From the NCBI GenBank assembly GCA_020543525.1, contig JAHYIO010000036.1, forward strand, positions 682,001 through 746,000: a stretch of 64,000 nucleotides of DNA. The letters are read 5' to 3'. Positions 12,701 to 25,755 of the stretch are shown here, one piece after another. Both the position numbers and the translations under genes were made by a program. The notes under the pieces are model-generated. The model was not told the origin of the DNA. It made no database searches and saw only the letters and a list, made by a program, of their open reading frames with translations. The DNA comes from Coriolopsis trogii (taxonomy: Eukaryota > Basidiomycota > Agaricomycetes > Polyporales > Polyporaceae). Position 1 is the first letter of the stretch, and each line of letters starts with the position of its first letter.

Positions 12701-13965
12701 AAACGGTGGCGAAGGTCTACGCTTTCTGTCGCAAAGGCTCGCAAGCGCTGCAGCGGCAGCGCACGCAGTTCATCGAGAGGGGCTTGGACAGCAGTCTTTT
12801 AGACTCTCCCAAACTAATGATGGTTGAGGCGGTCTTGACGGAGCCCGGATTCGGTGTTGCCGAAGAGCTCCTCCAGGAGGTACGTGGCCACTCTTGACCA
12901 GTCTGACTGTCCACTGAGCGCACGGCATGTGTAGATTCGAGACTCGGTCACACATATTATACACAACGGTTCGTGGCTGCCATGCTGCAGTAAACTCCGT
13001 TGCCGTCAGCTGATTTGTGCGACTAGCTTGGAGGGTAAACTTCAATCTGACCCTCCCGACGTTTGCGGATGATATCCGTGGCGCCCGTAACCTCGTCGAC
13101 TTTGGCCTGAGTTCTCCCTACACGAAACCTCCAACCTTCATATTCTCCAGCTCTATCGGAGTCTATACGAGTGAGTAGCTCAACGCTCTATGGCAGCTTC
13201 AGGTCTAACATTCCTGCCAAGATTACAAGGGCTCTCCGCCAGCACCTGAGGGCTCCATCGAGGACCCTGAAGCTGCATTCGGCACAGGCTACACCGAATC
13301 AAAGTGGATCACCGAGCATATGCTGCAGAACGTTCAGTTGAAGACGGACATGCCCATCGTCGTTGTGCGGATCGGACAGGTCTCCGGCAACCGGCTTGGG
13401 TACTGGAACGAGCGGGAATGGTTCCCGTCCATGGTCAAGTCTGCGCTGTCCGTCAAGTGCTTGCCTGACATGGAAGGTGTAAGTCATACTGTCGTGAACG
13501 AGTGAACGAGTGAATTCACCGTCTGGCGCGATACAGGTCGTCTCATGGATCCCTGCATATGACGTCGCCAAGGCGCTCGCGGAAGTCCGGAAGTCCTCCG
13601 AGCCGTACCTGCACCTCGTTCACCCCCACCCCTCTGCTTGGCACGATCTCATCTCTCCCATCGGCCAGATGCTCAATGTTCCCCTCGTATCCTACGCGAC
13701 GTGGTTGTCTGCTCTTGCTAAGAGCGTCGAAGGCTCTGCCGACAACGAGGTCGAAATGATGAAGGCGAACCCTGCGCTCCGACTGTTGTCGTTCTTTACG
13801 GCAACAAGCCACCATATGACGAAGGAGAGAGAGGCGGCAGGACTTGTGCACCTCTCAACTGAGAAGGCACTCGCTGTCTCTCGCTCGCTCGGAAGGGTGC
13901 CAAACCTCGATGCTGAGCAAGCGAGGGCGTGGGTGGAGGCGTGGAGGAGATCTGGTTTCCTCTGA
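9773..13965 (+). CDS. NRPS-like carboxylic acid reductase, adenylation-thiolation-reductase (A-T-R)
   Basis: Complete 19-exon gene (3219 coding nt, 1072 aa; an in-frame ATG at 9722 would add 17 residues). The adenylation domain (about 25-525) carries A3 SSGSTGHPKP near residue 210, A5 YGASEIG, and A7 KILGRADEQIVLSNGEK near 440-455. The carrier domain has its phosphopantetheine serine in GCDSLQAT (Ser616). The reductase domain shows the Rossmann loop TGTTGGIG (708-715) and the catalytic YTESK (Tyr868, Lys872). Such enzymes activate an acid with ATP, load it as a thioester and release it as aldehyde with NADPH. The substrate cannot be read from the sequence: aryl, fatty or polyketide acids are all possible. 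Exon 11 (11657-11675) is only 19 nt. The gene runs convergently toward PKS-2. The reductase at 28487-30076 is a truncated relative with the same exon lengths. Confidence 0.93.
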
Positions 13966-14990
13966 TGAGGTGTGACAGTTGCGAAGCGTACCCGGAGATT
14001 GTGTATGTAGGATAACGATGAGTACTCACTAGTGATGCTTACCCGCGTCTTTTCCCCTGTATGATGATTGGCCAACGTCAGATGCCGAGAGTTCTCAATG
14101 CCTTCGTCAGCTGAGTCTGCAGCGCATCTCTATCCCTTGACATACACCAGTCGATGGCGCACCACACATGTCGCGGTCAAGTAGTTCGTAACAGCGAGAA
14201 GGGAAGACCAGGATTCGACCAGGAATGGGACCGGTATGTTGTGCTGACGTCATCATATGGTGTCATGACTGCAGGCGTCTAGGCTGCCTTTTCCGACCAA
14301 TGATTCTGATGCGCTGGCTGTTGCCTTCTACAAGTGTCGTTTCCCTCCCGACTACTTATCCCCCCTCTGTTCACGTCCCGATGTACCAGGCGTAGTCTTC
14401 TCCCCAAGCACTGGTGCAGATACTGCGGAGTTGATGGGTATCAGATTAGGCTGAGGGGAAATAGTAAGTGTTGCCTTTCTCTCCAGAGTCACGAATATCC
14501 TCCTTTTCCGCGACTTGGTTGCTCTACGCCTCCTTCTCGTCCACAGCACTCCTACATTAGGTTTTCTGTGGCGAGGGGGTTAGACTTTAAAGAGGGATCG
14601 GGGTCTGCAAGGTGGCGACGCACGCACCGTTGAGATACGAGCCCGTGCGTTCTCTCCGGCGTGAGGGTAAAACGCGTGCGTGATATTTGTGTATGCAGAC
14701 AGGCGTATCATGAATATATGGTTACAGTTTCAGATGGCATAAGCGTCTGAGGTTGGCGACTCTACGTCCTCGCAAGCTCTCTCTGTGTGACCTTCGCTCA
14801 GCCATCATGGCAGTGTAGCATACCTCGCTGTGCTGCCCTGTGAGCTATTCGTCAATGCATCGATTGGATCGTGATGACATGATCGAGGACGGATGAGCAG
14901 ATGTGCTTTTCGCACGACCCTACCTACACCTGGATGCATACTGACAATTTCACCCTATAGCTACATGTTTGACTTGACACCTAGAGGCAG
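13966..14990. other. Intergenic, no gene recognised
   Basis: Contains the 3' end of the A-T-R gene and the 5' flank of the TET/JBP pseudogene. No coding pattern was seen. Unlike the other two TET/JBP copies, no clear copy of the 141-bp tandem repeat lies in front of this one. Confidence 0.5.
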
Positions 14991-14995
14991 TGGTG

Positions 14996-16675
14996 AGTGA
15001 TGAGCGCGTCTTGAGGACTCAACTCATATCCTCATATTAGAATCGCGATATTAAGTATGTGATCTGGCATGTCGAGCTGGATACCCCGGGGAGCTCCAGC
15101 GGGTCATTTTCATCAATCACGAGGTTCTGGATGAGTGGGATATCGACGCTCTCGTCGATTCCTCTACTCACCTGGGTGTGGATGTGTCCGACGCGCTGGA
15201 GAAAGAGGCATGGCTTCGACCCTCCCGCGATGACCGCGATAACGCTTTCCAGGAACAATCACCGTCTGTACCTACCAATCGTACGAGCTGTGGTGTCTCG
15301 GAAGCGCAAGCAGTACCACTGTCCGGACCTACCTCAAGCAAGCGCAAGAGAACAGAAGCTGCGAAGTCCCACCAACGCAAGGGCAAGTCGGCGCGCCGAA
15401 CAAAAGCGAGACGCGAAGCGAAAACTGACATCTTCGAACGCATGTCGACGTCGTCCCTCTCCCGATACGTTCTAGAGGCGGAGGTTCAGCCGACCCATTG
15501 TGATGCCCGCTCATCACCATTGGCTGCAGGTACCTCCGCTGATGATTATTCCGAAAGTCGCGCTGCGTACATCTTGGAGATGGACGCGCTACGTACGCGT
15601 GGATACCGGTATCGTGCATGGAATGGACGGTGAGCAACGAACTCTCCCACCATCCGCTTGTCTTGACACTTCAGTTATTCAGCATTACTGTGATCATCCT
15701 TGACCAGGCTGGTCGCATCCTCGTTGTTCTTGCAGGTCGTCCTCCAAACGTCGATGGCATTCCTGAGGCTGCGACACGCGCAATGGAGAAAGCTGCCGCC
15801 GCGTGTACGTTCACGAGCAAGCCGAAAACCCACAGGCGGGGGAATTTTGCGACACTCGACCGAGGTCTATCGTTCGGCGGTGGACAGAAAGTAAGTCGTG
15901 GGACTCTGTGCGTAGGTTGCTCGTATTCATGGATTGCAGTCCCCTGGGATACTTCGGAATACGGCCGAGAATGAGCACGCCTTAGCAGCCCTATGCGCTG
16001 ACAACGCTATGAAGCGTATTGCAGGATTTGGTTCCAGTGAGTCCTGCAACTCGGTGCCGGCGTATGTTACTGACTTTCCATGGTGTAGGTATTATAGCTC
16101 AGTTCGCACCGCGCGTTTACAAGAAGACGATCACTCATCTAAGGCCTCTCTTCATCCCATATACTCCAGCTCAATTGAATTTTGCCGCTAGCATCTACCC
16201 TGCAGCGACATTCGACTTCGATCCCAGGACGGTGTCTCTCCGGCACACCTACGCCGCTAACGACTTTGATCCCGGGATGGCGTCTCTGCCGCATATCTGC
16301 ACTGCTAACGACCCTTGCGATCGGTGCCACATCACTGCTCTCGGAAACTTCGACTCTGGTCGCGGTGGTCAACTCGTGTTACTACTCTGAAGCGAGTTCC
16401 CTCCTGGCGCGAGCGTATGTCTTCCGCCGGCCCTCATCGAGTACAGCAATCTGCCGATCGGGCATGGAGAGAAGAGGCAGTCGTTCACGCAGCATTGCGC
16501 TGACGGTCTGATGCGCTGGAGGGCACGCGATGGGCGAACTGAGTCCGGTTTTACCGAGGACGAACCTGTGGGGACGGCACAATCTGATACGGATCTGTCG
16601 GGTCGCATCAAGGAGTGCTTGAAGCTCTTCACTCGGTATGAAGAGATGCAGCACTCCCGTTCCGAACTCGTATAG
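14996..16675 (+). pseudogene. Decayed TET/JBP-like 2OG-Fe(II) oxygenase gene (copy 2)
   Basis: Collinear over its full length with the intact gene at 35372-36974, including the leader intron and later intron positions, but broken several ways. The start codon found in the intact copy is replaced (ATTAAG instead of ATGGAC near 15052). One base is missing near 15093, shifting the frame. A 48-bp segment around the iron-binding motif is duplicated (16214-16309), and the HxD motif reads HTY in one unit and HIC in the other. A frame change then gives an early stop near 16388. Downstream, the second iron-ligand histidine (HSN in the intact copy) is tyrosine (IEYSN, about 16438). Residual similarity runs to the stop at 16675. 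All three iron ligands are lost, so no oxygenase activity is expected. Confidence 0.85.
16214..16309 (+). repeat. 48-bp tandem duplication inside TET/JBP pseudogene
   Basis: Two adjacent 48-bp (16-codon) units, 16214-16261 and 16262-16309, both start GAYTTYGATCCC and end GCTAAC. They have diverged at several positions, so the duplication is not recent. The intact gene has a single unit here. Confidence 0.85.
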
Positions 16676-17841
16676 TCCCATGGCCAGATGCACGTACCGC
16701 GGGAGTACATACTAGTTCTCGGTGCATGCGACATGTGGTACCTCATGTTAACGCGTTCTTGTCGCCGTGTTGGGCGCTACTCCCGAGGACAGGGAGATCT
16801 TGTAGCTCCGCATTGCCTTTTGTCCCTTGTATGTGCTAGCCTTCGCCTTCTTTGCTGTACCCACTATCTCAACCCGGGACCCTTACCCAGATTTTTTTAG
16901 CCCCGCGTCTTTGGATTCAGTGGGACGTTCATGTTGTTTCGCACGACAATCATTGCTGAGCCATGTAGCGGAAAGTCTTGTGACCGGCCAACGAAAGAGT
17001 TCCTGACTCCGCTGTAACTCAAATCGTCGACACGAGCATTCCTGCGTCCCTACTCTCGCCTCCTCGTTGTCTTCTTTAACGTATGCCTGCGCTATCACAT
17101 CTCACCGCCGCCTGCTGTCTCCACACTCGAAACTGGGTAGCTTACAAGCCCTGTTCGACTACTTCTGCGGGCCCCGCTCTCGCGTGGTCCATGGTAACGC
17201 CTCTCGTTACATGTTACAAAAGACACATTCTCATGAAGCGTTCTTGATTGTAGTGTAGCGACAGCGAAGCACAAGGCAGCGAGCGGATAACAAAGTGCAG
17301 GACCAGGTGGGTTTGTTCAGCATCAATGATTGACCCCTCGCTAGGGAGTAATAAGCCCGTGTAATCTGTCCCCTCCGGAACATGCTGCTTCACTCGCGCC
17401 GTGTCGCCCACATGTGGCAGTTTATTTACACTACCGGCTTAGGAGTGCATACTGATATATGAGGCGGTCAGAATTGGCATGATGGTCAGCTACACCTGTA
17501 TGTGACATCGCCTTGACGGACACTGTCTTTCTATAGCTACTCTGCGCGCAGCCGATGGTATTCACGGCGACAAAAATCATTTGCATACATTGAGGTGTCT
17601 ACGCTGAGGACTCGCTGTAGCACCGTGTTCTATGGGCCCTGCCAGTCGTTCGCTGGCGCGGATGGCGGCACAACGCTCATGCCGTGCGCCTGTTTCCAAT
17701 ACTCGCGCTTAGGAGGTAGCAAGAAATACATATATTGTTACATCTACACAAAATTCTGGCTCCCTGGAGCCACACATACCCTGCCATGACTGTAAGACCC
17801 TTTGCTATCCCATGGTAGTATCCCTCGTCGTTATACTCTAT
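16676..17841. other. Intergenic between pseudogene and PKS-2
   Basis: No gene recognised; only short frames without motifs. It includes the 3' flank of PKS-2, which is transcribed toward it. Confidence 0.5.
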
Positions 17842-20800
17842 CTACGCCGATTGAGCTAAACGGGCCTTGGCCTCGATGTCCTTTATGGCCATATCAGCAA
17901 GCAGCTGGAGCTGTGTGATGGCGAGAACGGGTCGCAAAGCATACGACAACGCAACGGAGGAAAGCGAGTCAAGGCCGTAAGTGGTGAGAGGAACCTCAAC
18001 CGATATCTCGTTCTCTTTGAGATCAAGAACCCGACACACTATCTCTGCCACGGTGGCGGGTTGACCGCTTGCTTCCTCAACGCCCTCTTCCGCGTCCTTG
18101 GGCAGGAGATGATCGTAAACGGTAGAGAAGCCGATATTCTCGCGGATTGAGAGCCAGTTGAAGTCTGGGATGTATTGCCAAACTTGGCGGCCGTTGCGGA
18201 GTAGCCTCAGACCGTCACCGATATAGTCGCAGAGCTCTGCAGTGCGAGTCAGTGATGCATCCTGCCTTTGAACGAGGACTACAAACCTTGACCAGTCATG
18301 CCCCATCTCTTGACGTGTCGGAGTCGAGTAGCATAGTGAGCGTCGTCGTTCATGAGTAGGAAGCTGCTGTCGGTAATCAAGGGAGCGATGAGACTGTATG
18401 CGTTCTTGTATTTCTTCGTCAAGCCCGCCAGGGCCGTGTTTGCACTGTAGACTGCGTGAGCACGGATTCTGACTCTAGGATGCAGCAGTGCGTGACATAC
18501 GACGTATAGTTGGTCTGCCCGGGGTTGCCAAACAGACCAGTCACAGACGAGAATGCGATGAAGAAGTCCAGGGAGGAAATGTCGACGACGTTCTCCAGAA
18601 CGGCAAAGGACGTTAGTTTGGGGGGGAAGGCGCGCTCAAAAGACTCTTTCGTGTGTGATGCAAACGTGCTGTCAGAGAGCAGAGCTGTGAGAAGCATGCA
18701 GCCTCCGAGCGGCCGTTTCAGTCCGGAAGCCAACGCCACCATGTCTGTCGATGAAGTCGCGTCCACTGCCAAGGTCTCTATGGTGAGGTCGGACCGACTC
18801 CGCAGATATACGAGGATACGCTCGGCGATGTAGTCGCCATGCCGAGCAAGAGTGCTTGCTCCAGACCGCGACGTCAAGATGATGTGGCGAGCCCCGTTCT
18901 GTACAAACCAGTTAGCCAAACACTCCCTTCATCATAAGACGACGACCCCGTACCTGGTACATCCAAAGTGAAATCTGCAAACCAAGACTGCCAACCCCTC
19001 CAACGAGTAAATAAGCTTTCTCCGGGTCGAAGAGCTCTGACGCGTGAGGGACGACACTGGGAACCTCCTCGAGGAAGTCTATGAGAGGAGTGTACTTGAT
19101 GCTGGAGACGTTCGAGAACGCGACGGCATGTCGAAGGGCGTCGCCCAACGCCCATGGGTTCTGTGCCGCGAAGGGAGAGAGGTCCTCGTCTGAGACATTC
19201 CACAGGGACAGATGACCACGTCGGCCTGCGATGGAGCGCAAAACTGTGATATCCTTGGAGTCGCGGGTGCCGGAGAAGATGAACGACGGCGCCTTGACGT
19301 AACTGGCCTCGAGTTCAGTGGCCGATAACGAGGAACCAGCAACAACATCCATGCCAAGCTTAGTGCACGCATCGCCAAGTTGAACGCGCAGCTGCTCATC
19401 CTCCTCAACGACGAGCGCTCGAGAGCCACGAAGGCGCCTGGGATCGAGTGAGCCAACGGCATGGGCAACGAGAGTCAGCGCAAGTAGGGCGGAATCCGGG
19501 GAAGTGGAGTCTGCCGACGCGGCGTTCGCCACCTCAACGAAGGAGCCGATGTGAGCAAGCAGGTGGGTGCTGATAGGCTGCGAGGTGATGCCCACAACCT
19601 GCTGCGCTACGCCATCGACGGCCCCGACATACACCCAATGAGGACCATGGCGAGCGACCACTCCTTCGACGTGCACAACGACATGATCGTCGACAGCATG
19701 GGGTGCCGAAATCTGAGCAACCTTCCCATTCTCGACCTTCCATGGCTTCTGGGAATCGAACGGTGCGTCAGAAGCCGGAGGTTCGACGAACTCGACGCGA
19801 GGCACAGTGACGCTCCCGTCGGCTGCGACGTACAAGTCGAGGTCCTCCGTCTGGATGTGCAAGAGGTGCTGGATGGCCTTTTCTTTCTGAGCTGGCGTCC
19901 AGGAGGCGTCGAAGATGACAACTCTGATTGTCCACACAGCGAACTCCTTCCGCAACGACCGCGTGAAGCCGAGAGAGGCGTCGCCGTTCATGTCATCGTC
20001 GACAACAAAGAGGACCGACAACGGCTGGAGGGGGTCGTGGGCCACAAGCGCCTTCTGGATCTTCATCTCTTCCCCTCGGACGTATGGAACGACGAGGGCT
20101 TTGACGTGAATCGGGTCCGATGGGTCTCCATGTCCGTTTCCATTGACTGCGTGGCCGTTAGTCTGGATTGCTCTGCTCTCTTCGTTTGCTCCAGGCGCAT
20201 ACGCGGCGAGTGATATATCGGTGGGCTGATGGACGATGTCGAAACGTTTCTCGACGTGCTTCAACCGATGACCGTGTAGGGTGATCTCGGCTCCTTCAAT
20301 GACGAACAAGGGGACCCCTTGCGGGTTTGTGATGGTGAAATTGTAAGTGATAGTCTCTGAATGAGATTCGTCAGGATGCTGGGCCACACTGATGCTAGAA
20401 TGGGTGAACTTACCAGGAGTCCAGTTCACGAAAGTCGCGTGAGCAAAGATTGTGGATGGTAGAGGCCGCTCCTTGAACGCCGGGCAGAGACGGAGAGCGG
20501 TGATCTTGGAAGGCAGATGGTAGAGATTGGGGTCATGGTTGCCGGTGATGCGAGGGCTGATGACGACGTGTATGGCAGCATCGAGGATAGCGGGGTGGAG
20601 GACGTAGTCCGAGACGCTGCAAGAAGAAGGTCCGCGGTCAGAGACATGTGCGTGCAATTAGACAAGTGAGCGACGAACTTGGGGATGTCGGTATCCCAAG
20701 CGCGGATCTCGGTTAGGGCTTCTACCGCGCCATTCAGGCCGGTGCCAATATGGCATTTACGGATACGACGGTACATCCGACCAAACTGTGCGAATGATTC

Positions 20801-23800
20801 GACCTCGGGATAGAACACTGCACCACCTTGATCAGCCACAAGTTAAGCTTCTTGAAACCGTGAGCAACACGTACAGTTCATGTCTACGGGCTTTGTCCGT
20901 TGTCGGATTGCATCGAGGTCGAGCGGGGCCATGCCGCGGTCTTGAATAGGGTCCAAAGAGAGGAATCCGGTTGCATGCAGGCGGTTATACTGTGCCAGAT
21001 ATAATAAGCATACTGAAGAATGGTCAGGGTGCTAAGACATACGTTGACAGGCCATGACTTGGTCCAGTCGGTCGATGGAGCGCTACTGACACTCCACTTT
21101 GTTCCCTCTAGCTTGACTTGGACAGGAAGCGGTCTCTCATGGGAGAGCGATAGAAGCCCATGGAATTGCACATCGTAGACAGCGCTAGCGCCATACTCGA
21201 GAGCCTGAATACGGGAAGTTGTGAGCGGTCGTGGTGTGTGGCAATAACGCTATTGTACTCACCATCTCCATGAAGCCCGCAGCAGGCATGATCGGCTCGC
21301 CCTTGATGACATGGTCAGCGAGGCCGGGATGAGTGCGCACGTTCATCTCGAGCTGGAGGTAGTTCATAGGGCCGTTGCGATGCTGGCGCTGTCGCGCGAT
21401 CTCCGCGGTCGGCGCGCGCCATGGTACGACCTTGGGCGCAAACGGATACTTGGGGAGAGTTCCAGTGAAGCGCCCCGCATTGGCGTACAAAGTGTCAAAG
21501 TCGACGCAGTTGTGGCCGGCCGCGACGACCTTCCCCAGCGCCGTCAGGAACTCGAACACTTCGATGCCTGGCTCAGGGGCGCGAGGACGACGGAGCGGGC
21601 AGGTGATCGTGACGCCATCCCGTCCCTCGGTCATAGACTGAAGATAGCTGATGAGGACCGGGTGCGGGCCAATCTCCACGAAGGTGCACGTCTGGTTCTT
21701 GCGGACCATCGCTTGGATAGCATCCGTGAACCGTACAGGGCCGAGCGTGCCGTCCCAGTAGTATTGCGGATCGAAGGCGCGGCTGAATACATCGCCAGTG
21801 ACAGTCGAGTAGGTCGTGACCTTGGGAGCGGAGACTTGATGGCGAGCGAAGAGCTCAGCGGTGAGCTGCTGGAACTCGGCGCGACACAGCTCCATCATCG
21901 TCGAGTGGACCGGGACGCGTGTCTTCAGCTTCCGAGCAAAGACGCCGGCCGCGGTGGCCTTCGCGACTGCCAGGTCGATATGGGACTCAGCACCCGACAA
22001 TGTAACGGCGGTCGGGGTGTTGTAGCATCCTATGGAGAGCACGCCTTCACCCAACTCTGCGTTCACTTCGTCGATGATCTTCTGAGCGTCCTTCGGAGAG
22101 CACGATACCGCAGCCATCGTGCCCTTTGCTTCCTCCACCACTGCAAGGGCACGCCCACGCGCGATAGCGAGCTCCAGAGCGGCCGCTTTCGACGCGGCGC
22201 CCGACGCGTATAGCACCGCAGTCTCGCCCGCCGAGTGACCAACGACGATGTCCGGGCGAACGCCGACCGCAGCCAGCGTGTCAATGAGAGCCAGCTGGAG
22301 CATCGTCAGGGCCGGGAGGGTCAAAGAGATAGGCCAGGGATCCCCGAGCGTGTCTTTCGCGTCGGCCGCCGCACCATCGAATATCCCGGTGGTCTCGATG
22401 AGCGAGGTCCCGACGACATTAGCGTAGATTGCGTCGAGTTCCATGATGCTTGCGCGGAAGGGCGCGCTGGCCTTGAAGAGCTCACGACCCACTGTGACGA
22501 GTACAGGAAGTCAATGTCGTGTGTTGCACGAGAGCGATTCATGTGGGACTCTTACTATGGAAGTGCTGGGTGCCTTGACCTGAGAAGACGAACACAATTG
22601 GCGGACGCGTCTTTGGAGCGAGTGTGGGCTTGCTCAGGTTCGACGACTTGGGTGAACCAAGAACGGCGAACGACCGCCATGTCATGGAGCGTGCACGACG
22701 ACCCAGAGTGCGCGCGAGTGCGCTCTGCTCGCTCGAAGAGGCCGCGGTGTTGAGGAGCGCTTCTCCAAGCTCAGACGCCGAGCGAGGTGAGAGCGCACTA
22801 GCGATGAGGAGGGTAGGAACGTCGACTTCGCCGGTCCAGAACGACGGCCGTGAAGAGCGTAGTGGGGGTCCTTGCACTACGGCGTGTCCATTGGCACCAC
22901 CAATCCCGGAACTTGTCATGGCTATCAAAGGTAAACCGTCCGTGGAGCGGCATCGTAGAGACTCAGGCTCGCGTGGAACGCGCAGACGGAACTGGGACCA
23001 TCTGATTGCGGGGTTCGGTCGTGTCAAATTGACGTTGGGTGGGACGTTTCCCGTTTCGAAGATCCCGCAAACCTTGCACAGCGAGGCTAGGAAGGCAGTG
23101 ATTTCAAGATGACTGTACAGTGACTGTCAACCATGTATTCATGGAGGGGCTGCATGTGTACTCACCCGATGTTGCCCTTGACACTGCCGATTACAAGCTC
23201 GTCATCGCGCTTGAATTCCGCCCCGACCCAATTGGCTTCCGTAGGGTCTCCTTGTGCGGTGCCTACATCATTGTCAATTCGGTCAGGTACGATAGTAGAG
23301 GCTTTGGCCACAAGTTGTATTACCTGTAGCGTGCAGCTCTATGAAGTCCACATCTTGTGGTGCGCGCTGCGCTTCACGGAATGCGCGGAGCATAGCTTCT
23401 CGTTGTGCCGGAGCAGCAGGGGCATTTGCAGGGACCAGCGAGCCTGAAGAGTTAACCCCGGTTCCTAGAATCTACACGTTCTATTAGCCAGAAAAAACAT
23501 CGTGATGTAGTATGCACATACTGTGCCATAGACATGGTCGGAGTCACGGAGCGCAGCGTCCAGAGGCTTGAGGACGATCGAAACAACACCTTCACCACGA
23601 CCAAATCTGCAATGCCAGCTGTCAGTGGGGCGTAGTCCAGAGTATTAGATAGACTTACCCGTTTGCAGAGACGTCAAATGGCTTACATTTACCATCTGGG
23701 GACATGATGCCGCCATGCGTGTAGGAGAGCCATTCCGCGAATCTATAAAAATATGAGAGTCTAAAAGGCGGCGAAAATGCGAAAACAAACCTATGGTTGA

Positions 23801-24569
23801 TCTGTGCACCGCCGACCACAGCTGCCTCGCACTCCCCGTTACGAAGGGCCTGGACAGCAAGGTGTGTGGCGTACAAGCTCGAGCTGCATGCGGTGTCGAT
23901 AGGGACGCTCGGGCCACGAAGATCGAGGTGGTATGAGATTCTATTTGCGATCATCGCCGGCACATTGGCAAAAGAACCCGCGATTTCGCTATCGTCCTGT
24001 GAAGTGCATGAGGTCGCTTCTCAACTCAAGAGGAACGATTGGACGTACATGTCCGGAGACGGATATCATGTCATGAGCGACAGCTGACATGTAACAGCCT
24101 ACATTCCTGCCCCGGTACTCGATTCCGGAGTCGCATAGACTTAAGAAGGAGACTTCGATCAACTTCCGGAGCCCAACGGGCATGAACCGGGCGTCCTTGG
24201 CTGTGATGCCGAATTCCAGGTAATCGAACATATCGAGGTCCTTCAAGAACGCCCCCGTGTTTGTGAGGACCTGACCGACAGCGCGGCCGCGAATGCTGCC
24301 AGACCCATCCCAGTTAGTCGAATGATAACTTTGGGTGATACGGTGTAGTACATACTGGTCCAAGTTGAACCGCTCAGCGGGAATCGACCCGTAACCTTCA
24401 CCCTTGTTGAGGAGAAAGTCGAAGAAGGAACGATAGTCGAGATCGGACTCTGCATAGCTACCACTGGGGAGCTGAGCCGCAATGCCGACCTGTACAGACA
24501 CGCCTGTATTAGAATGCAACAAGACATTCGTAGAAGATTAGTACTGACGATTGCGATTGGTCGTGCCAT
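17842..24569 (-). CDS. Reducing polyketide synthase PKS-2 (KS-AT-DH-degenerate ER-KR-ACP)
   Basis: Complete 16-exon gene of 5898 coding nt (1965 aa). The first exon (24569-24549) encodes only MARPIAI and joins VGIAAQ across a 59-nt intron, restoring the usual ketosynthase start. KS: DTACSSS (Cys191), ELHATG (His326), GNIGHLE (His362). AT: VVGHSAGE (Ser633). DH: HVIKGEPIMP (His940) with Asp1107 in LDAAIH. No methyltransferase is seen. Residues about 1386-1616 resemble an enoylreductase but lack a GGVG cofactor loop. KR: GGVGSLG (1634-1640) with Tyr1780 in GQTNYTS. ACP serine is Ser1925 in YGLDSLSS. There is no thioesterase. This pattern predicts unsaturated, unmethylated acyl chains, as in basidiomycete polyene synthases such as LpaA (inference). 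It is divergent from the DUF6534-B gene and paralogous to PKS-1. It acts in the cytosol on a 4'-phosphopantetheine arm. Confidence 0.95.
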
Positions 24570-25755
24570 GGTGAGCTGTTGAATTTTCGGGGTATAAGTG
24601 TCGGGTCCTACTAATAACTTGCTGAGGTCCCGAAGACCCCAGGTACCCAGTCCGCTCTATACTATGTACAAACCAGAAGCTGGGATGTGTTCTTCAGATG
24701 TCAGTGTGCAGCTTCTGTTGAGAAAGGTACGACCTGAGTAGGAGAGGACGCACATTGTGGCGTAACTCTGAGATACAGCTGGAGGCCTTCTTTGATAGCG
24801 CATGCCTTGTTATTCCAATGCCAGAAGTGCATCTTCTCTTTTCCTGACATGGATTCCTGTAAGTGGTCCGATGAACCTACGGCGACAACCCTGTGACGCC
24901 GAGCCTGGAACGAGGTACTCACTATGTACTGTGCGCTGGCACACATGTTCAGCAACAAACGCTAGAAATTTTCTCCAAGTCTAGCCATCATCCAATCCAG
25001 GATCGAATCGGTAGTATAGCGTTAAGATCGAGTGCATGATGGAGGACATGGTAGGGTGTGATCGAGATTCAGGTGGTCGAACGCCTATGTGGCACACTGG
25101 CGCGAGACAAGAGCGGGCCGAAGGCAATGGCGCCCAAATTGCCGGAATGTAGTAATTTACTTAGTAGGTAACAGATATGCTTATCTGGCCAAGTACTCCT
25201 CCGAGTCAGTCCGGAGGGTGGAATGCTTCGTGTTGAGTCCTCCTTGTCGCCGTCTGATAATTGGGCGAGAGTTCAGTCACTCTGAAACAGGGAAGAGAAG
25301 TGCGCGGTTCCAAGTGCGTCTGCTTCTCCCGCAACTGAACTTACACTGACAGCTCTCATCGTCTTCGAGTCGGAATCCCGTTGTCGGCAGAAGCAGACCC
25401 CATTCACCCTGAACAGTAACACGCAGGCTTAACGGTCGACGCGCATCGATGCCGTGCACAGCTGTCAGATGGCATGTCCGTCATCGTGTGGCGAAGACCT
25501 CCCCGCACAGTGTGGTAGATTCCGGGCTTTCGCCGCCAGATGGAGCAGAAACCAGCCTCGGTGACTGATGCAATACGGCTTCCGATCCACATGTCTATCC
25601 CAACTGATGCGATTGTCGCTCTCAACCCTCATCCAGTCAAGGTTCAATCGTTCATCAGCCCGCTCGAATGCACTGTCTTCGGCGTTTGCGTTCATAAATC
25701 CAGTTGGCGGTGGCGAGACACTCGTCGGTTTTGCCTTCTCCCTCCTTCAGCACGA
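24570..25755. promoter_or_regulatory. Divergent promoter region between PKS-2 and DUF6534-B
   Basis: About 1.2 kb separates the start codons of two divergently transcribed genes. No coding sequence was recognised. It is the likely shared control region, but no specific operator could be identified by eye. Confidence 0.45.
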
